This document shows positions 56,201 through 64,000 of a DNA stretch of 64,000 nt, piece by piece. A program made the translations under genes and the position numbers. The first letter of the stretch is position 1. Each line of letters begins with the position of its first letter. Origin of the DNA: Anthopleura xanthogrammica (lineage: Eukaryota; Cnidaria; Anthozoa; Actiniaria; Actiniidae); contig OZ025206.1 in NCBI GenBank assembly GCA_964019055.1, forward strand, positions 10,275,486 through 10,339,485. The letters are read 5' to 3'. The notes under the pieces are model-generated. The model was not told where the DNA came from. It was given only the letters and a program-made list of their open reading frames with translations, and made no database searches.

Positions 56201-59200
56201 TCTAAATGAAATTATTATCATAAATCTTCATTCATTTCGTCATTCATTAGAGTGGTAATGCGCGTGGTGTCCTAAATGAAATTATTATCATAAATATTCA
56301 TTCATTTCCCCATTCATTAGAGTGGTAATGCGCAAAGTGTTCTAAATGAAATTATTATCATAAATCTTCATTCATTTCGTCATTCATTAGAGTGGTAATG
56401 CGCAAAGTGTTCTAAATGAAATTATTATCAGAAATCTACATTCATTTCGTCATTCATTAGAGTGGTAATGCGCGTGGTGTTCCAAATGAAATTATTATCA
56501 TAAATCTTCATTCATTTCGTCATTCATTAGAGTGGTAATGCGCGTGCTTTTCTCAACGAAATGATTATCAAAAATATACATTCATTTCGTCATTCATCAG
56601 AGTCTGAATTCACGTGGTTTTCTCAACGAAATGATTATCAAAAATCTACATTCATTTCGTCACTCATAGCAGTCTGAATGCGCGTGCTTTTCTAAGCGAA
56701 ATGATCAACAGAAATCTACATTCATTTCCTCATTGATCAGAGTCTGAATTCGCATGGTTTTCTAAATGAAATGAGCATCAAAAATATACATTTATTTCGT
56801 CATTAATCAGAGTCTGAATTCGCGTGGTTTTCTAAATAAAATGATGGTCAAAAATCTACATTTATTTCGTCATTCATTAGAGTCTGAATTCGCGTGGTTT
56901 TCTAAATAAAATGATGGTCAAAAATCTACATTTATTTCGTCATTCATTAGAGTCTGAATTCGCATGGTTTTCTAAATAAGAATAAAATCAGAAAACTACA
57001 TTTATTTCCTTCATAAGAGTATGAATGCTCATGGTGTTCTTAAAGAAATCTTTAGCAGAAATCTACATTCATTTCGTTATTCATAAGAGTGGTAATGCGC
57101 GTGGTGTCCTAAATGAAATTATTATCATAAATATTCATTCATTTCCCCATTCATTAGAGTGGTAATGCGCAAAGTGTTCTAAATGAAATTATTATCATAA
57201 ATCTTCATTCATTTCGTCATTCATTAGAGTGGTAATGCGCGTGGTGTTCCAAATGAAATTATTATCATAAATCTACATTCATTTCGTCATTCATTAGAGT
57301 GGTAATGCGCAAAGTTTACTAAATGAAATTATTATCATAAATCTTCATTCATTTCGTCATTCATTAGAGTGGTAATGCGCGTGCTTTTCTCAACGAAATG
57401 ATTATCAAAAATATACATTCATTTCGTCATTCATCAGAGTCTGAATTCACGTGGTTTTCTCAACGAAATGATTATCAAAAATCTACATTCATTTCGTCAC
57501 TCATAGCAGTCTGAATGCGCGTGCTTTTCTAAGCGAAATGATCAACAGAAATCTACATTCATTTCCTCATTGATCAGAGTCTGAATTCGCATGGTTTTCT
57601 AAATGAAATGAGCATCAAAAATATACATTTATTTCGTCATTAATCAGAGTCTGAATTCGCGTGGTTTTCTAAATAAAATGATGGTCAAAAATCTACATTT
57701 ATTTCGTCATTCATTAGAGTCTGAATTCGCGTGGTTTTCTAAATAAAATGATGGTCAAAAATCTACATTTATTTCGTCATTCATTAGAGTCTGAATTCGC
57801 ATGGTTTTCTAAATAAGAATAAAATCAGAAAACTACATTTATTTCCTTCATAAGAGTATGAATGCTCATGGTGTTCTTAAAGAAATCTTTAGCAGAAATC
57901 TACATTCATTTCGTTATTCATAAGAGTGGTAATGCGCGTGGTGTCCTAAATGAAATTATTATCATAAATATTCATTCATTTCCCCATTCATTAGCGTGGT
58001 AATGCGCAAAGTTTTCTAAATGAAATTATTATCATAAATCTTCATTCATTTCGTCATTCATTAGAGTTGTAACGCACATGGTGTTCTAAATGAAGTTAAA
58101 ACAGAAATCTACATTTATTTTGTCATTCATCACAGTCTGAATTCGCATGGTGTTCTTAAAGAAATCTTTAGCAGAAATCTACATTCATTTCGTTATTCAT
58201 AAGGGTATGAATGCTCATGGTGTTCTTAAAGAAATCTTTAGCAGAAATCTACATTCATTTCGTCATTCATTAGAGTGGTAATGCGCGTGGTGTTCCAAAT
58301 GAAATTATTATCATAAATCTACATTCATTGCGTCATTCATTAGAGTGGTAATGCGCAAAGTGTTCTAAATGAAATTATTATCATAAATCTACATTCATTT
58401 CATTATTCATTAGAGTGGTAATGCGCGTGGTGTTCCAAATGAAATTATTATCATAAATCTACATTCATTGCGTCATTCATTAGAGTGGTAATGCGCGTGG
58501 TGTTCCAAATGAAATTATTATCATAAATCTTCATTCATTGCGTCATTCATTAGAGTGGTAATGCGCAAAGTGTTCTAAATGAAATTATTATCATAAATCT
58601 ACATTCATTTCATTATTCATTAGAGTGGTAATGCGCGTGGTGTTCCAAATGAAATTATTATCATAAATCTTCATTCATTTCGTCATTCATTAGAGTGGTA
58701 ATGCGCAAAGTGTTCTAAATGAAATTATTATCAGAAATCTACATTCATTTCGTCATTCATTAGAGTGGTAATGCGCGTGGTGTTCCAAATGAAATTATTA
58801 TCATAAATCTACATTCATTTCGTTATTCATTAGAATGGTAATGCGCAAAGTGTTCTAAATGAAATTATTATCAGAAATCTACATTCATTTCGTCATTCAT
58901 TAGAGTGGTAATGCGCGTGGTGTTCCAAATGAAATTATTATCATAAATCTTCATTCATTTCGTCATTCATTAGAGTGGTAATGCGCGTGGTGTTCCAAAT
59001 GAAACTTTTATCATAAATCTTCATTCATTTCGTCATTCATAGCAGTCTGAATGCGCGTGGTTTTCTAAACGAAATTATCAACAAAAATCTACATTTATTT
59101 CGTCATTCATTAGAGTGGTAATGCGCGTGGTGTTCCAAATGAAATTATTATCATAAATCTACATTCATTTCGTTATTCATTAGAGTGGTAATGCGCAAAG

Positions 59201-62200
59201 TGTTCTAAATGAAATTATTATCATAAATCTTCATTCATTTCGTCATTCATTAGAGTGGTAATGCGCGTGCTTTTCTCAACGAAATGATTATCAAAAATAT
59301 ACATTCATTTCGTCATTCATCAGAGTCTGAATTCACGTGGTTTTCTCAACGAAATGATTATCAAAAATCTACATTCATTTCGTCACTCATAGCAGTCTGA
59401 ATGCGCGTGCTTTTCTAAGCGAAATGATCAACAGAAATCTACATTCATTTCCTCATTGATCAGAGTCTGAATTCGCATGGTTTTCTAAATGAAATGAGCA
59501 TCAAAAATAAACATTTATTTCGTCATTAATCAGAGTCTGAATTCGCGTGGTTTTCTAAATAAAATGATGGTCAAAAATCTACATTTATTTCGTCATTCAT
59601 TAGAGTCTGAATTCGCGTGGTTTTCTAAATAAGAATAAAATCAGAAAACTACATTTATTTCCTTCATAAGAGTATGAATGCTCATGGTGTTCTTAAAGAA
59701 ATCTTTAGCAGAAATCTACATTCATTTCGTTATTCATAAGAGTGGTAATGCGCGTGGTGTCCTAAATGAAATTATTATCATAAATATTCATTCATTTCCC
59801 CATTCATTAGAGTGGTAATGCGCAAAGTGTTCTAAATGAAATTATTATCATAAATCTTCATTCATTTCGTCATTCATTAGAGTGGTAATGCGCGTGGTGT
59901 TCCAAATGAAATTATTATCATAAATCTACATTCATTTCGTCATTCATTAGAGTGGTAATGCGCAAAGTTTACTAAATGAAATTATTATCATAAATCTTCA
60001 TTCATTTCGTCATTCATTAGAGTGGTAATGCGCGTGCTTTTCTCAACGAAATGATTATCAAAAATATACATTCATTTCGTCATTCATCAGAGTCTGAATT
60101 CACGTGGTTTTCTCAACGAAATGATTATCAAAAATCTACATTCATTTCGTCACTCATAGCAGTCTGAATGCGCGTGCTTTTCTAAGCGAAATGATCAACA
60201 GAAATCTACATTCATTTCCTCATTGATCAGAGTCTGAATTCGCATGGTTTTCTAAATGAAATGAGCATCAAAAATATACATTTATTTCGTCATTAATCAG
60301 AGTCTGAATTCGCGTGGTTTTCTAAATAAAATGATGGTCAAAAATCTACATTTATTTCGTCATTCATTAGAGTCTGAATTCGCGTGGTTTTCTAAATAAA
60401 ATGATGGTCAAAAATCTACATTTATTTCGTCATTCATTAGAGTCTGAATTCGCATGGTTTTCTAAATAAGAATAAAATCAGAAAACTACATTTATTTCCT
60501 TCATAAGAGTATGAATGCTCATGGTGTTCTTAAAGAAATCTTTAGCAGAAATCTACATTCATTTCGTTATTCATAAGAGTGGTAATGCGCGTGGTGTCCT
60601 AAATGAAATTATTATCATAAATATTCATTCATTTCCCCATTCATTAGCGTGGTAATGCGCAAAGTTTTCTAAATGAAATTATTATCATAAATCTTCATTC
60701 ATTTCGTCATTCATTAGAGTTGTAACGCACATGGTGTTCTAAATGAAGTTAAAACAGAAATCTACATTTATTTCGTCATTCATCACAGTCTGAATTCGCA
60801 TGGTGTTCTTAAAGAAATCTTTAGCAGAAATCTACATTCATTTCGTTATTCATAAGGGTATGAATGCTCATGGTGTTCTTAAAGAAATCTTTAGCAGAAA
60901 TCTACATTCATTTCGTCATTCATTAGAGTGGTAATGCGCAAAGTGTTCTAAATGAAATTATTATCATAAATCTACATTCATTTCATTATTCATTAGAGTG
61001 GTAATGCGCGTGGTGTTCCAAATGAAATTATTATCATAAATCTTCATTCATTTCGTCATTCATTAGAGTGGTAATGCGCAAAGTGTTCTAAATGAAATTA
61101 TTATCAGAAATCTACATTCATTTCGTCATTCATTAGAGTGGTAATGCGCGTGGTGTTCCAAATGAAATTATTATCATAAATCTACATTCATTTCGTTATT
61201 CATTAGAATGGTAATGCGCAAAGTGTTCTAAATGAAATTATTATCAGAAATCTACATTCATTTCGTCATTCATTAGAGTGGTAATGCGCGTGGTGTTCCA
61301 AATGAAATTATTATCATAAATCTTCATTCATTTCGTCATTCATTAGAGTGGTAATGCGCGTGGTGTTCCAAATGAAACTTTTATCATAAATCTTCATTCA
61401 TTTCGTCATTCATAGCAGTCTGAATGCGCGTGGTTTTCTAAACGAAATTATCAACAAAAATCTACATTTATTTCGTCATTCATTAGAGTGGTAATGCGCG
61501 TGGTGTTCCAAATGAAATTATTATCATAAATCTACATTCATTTCGTTATTCATTAGAGTGGTAATGCGCAAAGTGTTCTAAATGAAATTATTATCAGAAA
61601 TCTACATTCATTTCGTCATTCATTAGAGTGGTAATGCGCGTGGTGTTCCAAATGAAATTATTATTATAAATCTTCATTCATTTCGTCATTCATTAGAGTG
61701 GTAATGCGCAAAGTGTTCTAAATGAAATTATTATCATAAATCTACATTCATTTCATTATTCATTAGAGTGGTAATGCGCGTGGTGTTCCAAATGAAATTA
61801 TTATCATAAATCTACATTCATTGCGTCATTCATTAGAGTGGTAATGCGCGTGGTGTTCCAAATGAAATTATTATCATAAATCTTCATTCATTGCGTCATT
61901 CATTAGAGTGGTAATGCGCAAAGTGTTCTAAATGAAATTATTATCATAAATCTACATTCATTTCATTAATCATTAGAGTGGTAATGCGCGTGGTGTTCCA
62001 AATGAAATTATTATCATAAATCTTCATTCATTTCGTCATTCATTAGAGTGGTAATGCGCAAAGTGTTCTAAATGAAATTATTATCAGAAATCTACATTCA
62101 TTTCGTCATTCATTAGAGTGGTAATGCGCGTGGTGTTCCAAATGAAATTATTATCATAAATCTTCATTCATTTCGTCATTCATTAGAGTGGTAATGCGCG

Positions 62201-64000
62201 TGGTGTTCCAAATGAAACTTTTATCATAAATCTTCATTCATTTCGTCATTCATAGCAGTCTGAATGCGCGTGGTTTTCTAAACGAAATTATCAACAAAAA
62301 TCTACATTTATTTCGTCATTCATTAGAGTGGTAATGCGCGTGGTGTTCCAAATGAAATTATTATCATAAATCTACATTCATTTCGTTATTCATTAGAGTG
62401 GTAATGCGCAAAGTGTTCTAAATGAAATTATTATCAGAAATCTACATTCATTTCGTCATTCATTAGAGTGGTAATGCGCGTGGTGTTCCAAATGAAATTA
62501 TTATCATAAATCTTCATTCATTTCGTCATTCATTAGAGTGGTAATGCGCAAAGTGTTCTAAATGAAATTATTATCATAAATCTACATTCATTGCGTCATT
62601 CATTAGAGTGGTAATGCGCGTGGTGTTCCAAATGAAATTATTATCATAAATCTTCATTCATTGCGTCATTCATTAGAGTGGTAATGCGCAAAGTGTTCTA
62701 AATGAAATTATTATCATAAATCTACATTCATTTCATTATTCATTAGAGTGGTAATGCGCGTGGTGTTCCAAATGAAATTATTATCATAAATCTTCATTCA
62801 TTTCGTCATTCATTAGAGTGGTAATGCGCAAAGTGTTCTAAATGAAATTATTATCAGAAATCTACATTCATTTCGTCATTCATTAGAGTGGTAATGCGCG
62901 TGGTGTTCCAAATGAAATTATTATCATAAATCTACATTCATTTCGTTATTCATTAGAATGGTAATGCGCAAAGTGTTCTAAATGAAATTATTATCAGAAA
63001 TCTACATTCATTTCGTCATTCATTAGAGTGGTAATGCGCGTGGTGTTCCAAATGAAATTATTATCATAAATCTTCATTCATTTCGTCATTCATTAGAGTG
63101 GTAATGCGCGTGGTGTTCCAAATGAAATTATTATCATAAATCTTCATTCATTTCGTCATTCATTAGAGTGGTAATGCGCGTGGTGTCCAAATGAAATTAT
63201 TATCATAAATCTTCATTCATTTCGTCATTCATTAGAGTGGTAATGCGCGTGGTGTTCCAAATGAAATTATTATCATAAATCTTCATTCATTTCGTCATTC
63301 ATTAGAGTTGTAACGCACATGGTGTTCTAAATGAAGTTAAAACAGAAATCTACATTTATTTCGTCATTCATCACAGTCTGAATTCGCATGGTGTTCTTAA
63401 AGAAATCTTTAGCAGAAATCTACATTCATTTCGTTATTCATAAGGGTATGAATGCTCATGGTGTTCTTAAAGAAATCTTTAGCAGAAATCTACATTCATT
63501 TCGTCATTCATTAGAGTGGTAATGCGCGTGGTGTTCCAAATGAAATTATTATCATAAATCTACATTCATTGCGTCATTCATTAGAGTGGTAATGCGCGTG
63601 GTGTTCCAAATGAAATTATTATCATAAACCTTCATTCATTGCGTCATTCATTAGAGTGGTAATGCGCAAAGTGTTCTAAATGAAATTATTATCATAAATC
63701 TACATTCATTTCATTATTCATTAGAGTGGTAATGCGCGTGGTGTTCCAAATGAAATTATTATCATAAATCTACATTCATTGCGTCATTCATTAGAGTGGT
63801 AATGCGCGTGGTGTTCCAAATGAAATTATTATCATAAATCTTCATTCATTGCGTCATTCATTAGAGTTGTAATGCGCAAAGTGTTCTAAATGAAATTATT
63901 ATCATAAATCTACATTCATTTCGTTATTCATAAGAGTGGTAATGCGCGTGGTGTTCCAAATGAAATTATTATCATAAATCTTCATTCATTTCGTCATTCA
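53255..64000. repeat. 70-bp satellite array with higher-order structure, continues past the window
   Basis: About 150 head-to-tail monomers of 70 bp. The core is CATTCATTTCGTCATTCATT, AGAGTGGTAATGCGC and TCTAAATGAAATTATTATCA. At least three monomer classes alternate: GCGCGTGGTGTTCC, GCGCAAAGTGTTCT and TCTGAATTCGCGTGGTTTTC. A marker monomer (CGTGCTTTTCTCAACG) recurs at 54801, 55638, 56545, 57382, 59268 and 60035, spacings of 837, 907, 837, 1886 and 767 bp. A second marker (GAGTTGTAACGCACATGG) recurs at 58064, 60717 and 63305. No coding frame. Confidence 0.95.

Noticed and set aside
53255..64000. CRISPR-like regular repeats
   Set aside because: Monomers are contiguous 70-bp units with no unique spacers, in an intron-bearing eukaryotic genome; this is satellite DNA.

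Overview
The window is animal nuclear DNA: genes split by GT-AG introns, low-GC noncoding sequence, tRNA-derived SINEs, foldback MITEs, microsatellites and a long satellite array. The gene set (SGLT/SMIT-type SLC5 transporters, eukaryotic UspA-type stress proteins, F-box/LRR proteins, an NCBP2AS2 homologue and a Crypton-type DUF3504 remnant) best fits a cnidarian, probably a coral or sea anemone. That assignment is inference; no species-diagnostic gene is present.

Layout. 1-15,914: two SLC5-family Na+/solute cotransporter paralogues, head to head, with 207 bp between their ATGs. The minus-strand copy loses its last ~35 codons at the left edge; the plus-strand copy is complete (15 coding exons, 675 aa). 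18,179-24,693: two universal stress protein genes, again head to head, 309 bp between ATGs, with 4 exons each and identical intron phases. 28,346-29,338 (-) and 37,211-38,205 (+): two single-large-exon F-box/LRR genes, also divergent, separated by ~8 kb that holds a ~1.1 kb unit repeated three times in tandem. 40,109-42,108 (-): a four-exon NCBP2AS2-like gene of 94 aa. 42.4-51 kb: no convincing gene, but many inverted-repeat elements (MITEs, large palindromes). 51.5-64 kb: a 70-bp satellite with higher-order structure, interrupted near 52.2-53.2 kb by a broken Crypton-type tyrosine recombinase (DUF3504) ORF whose upstream sequence is present as an inverted copy on the other side.

Main points. 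(a) Three paralogue pairs are all arranged divergently, two of them around short, probably bidirectional promoters. (b) The SLC5 pair shows a patch of near-identity (exon 10 to the start of exon 12, including intron 10) that looks like gene conversion across the inverted duplication. (c) Exon 2 of the minus-strand SLC5 gene has a second, identical 164-bp copy inside intron 8, with splice sites and phase that would allow in-frame inclusion. (d) The satellite carries 11-13-monomer higher-order repeats plus a ~2.6 kb super-period. Exon boundaries were set by eye from splice consensus, frame continuity and paralogue comparison; no alignment or transcript data were available.
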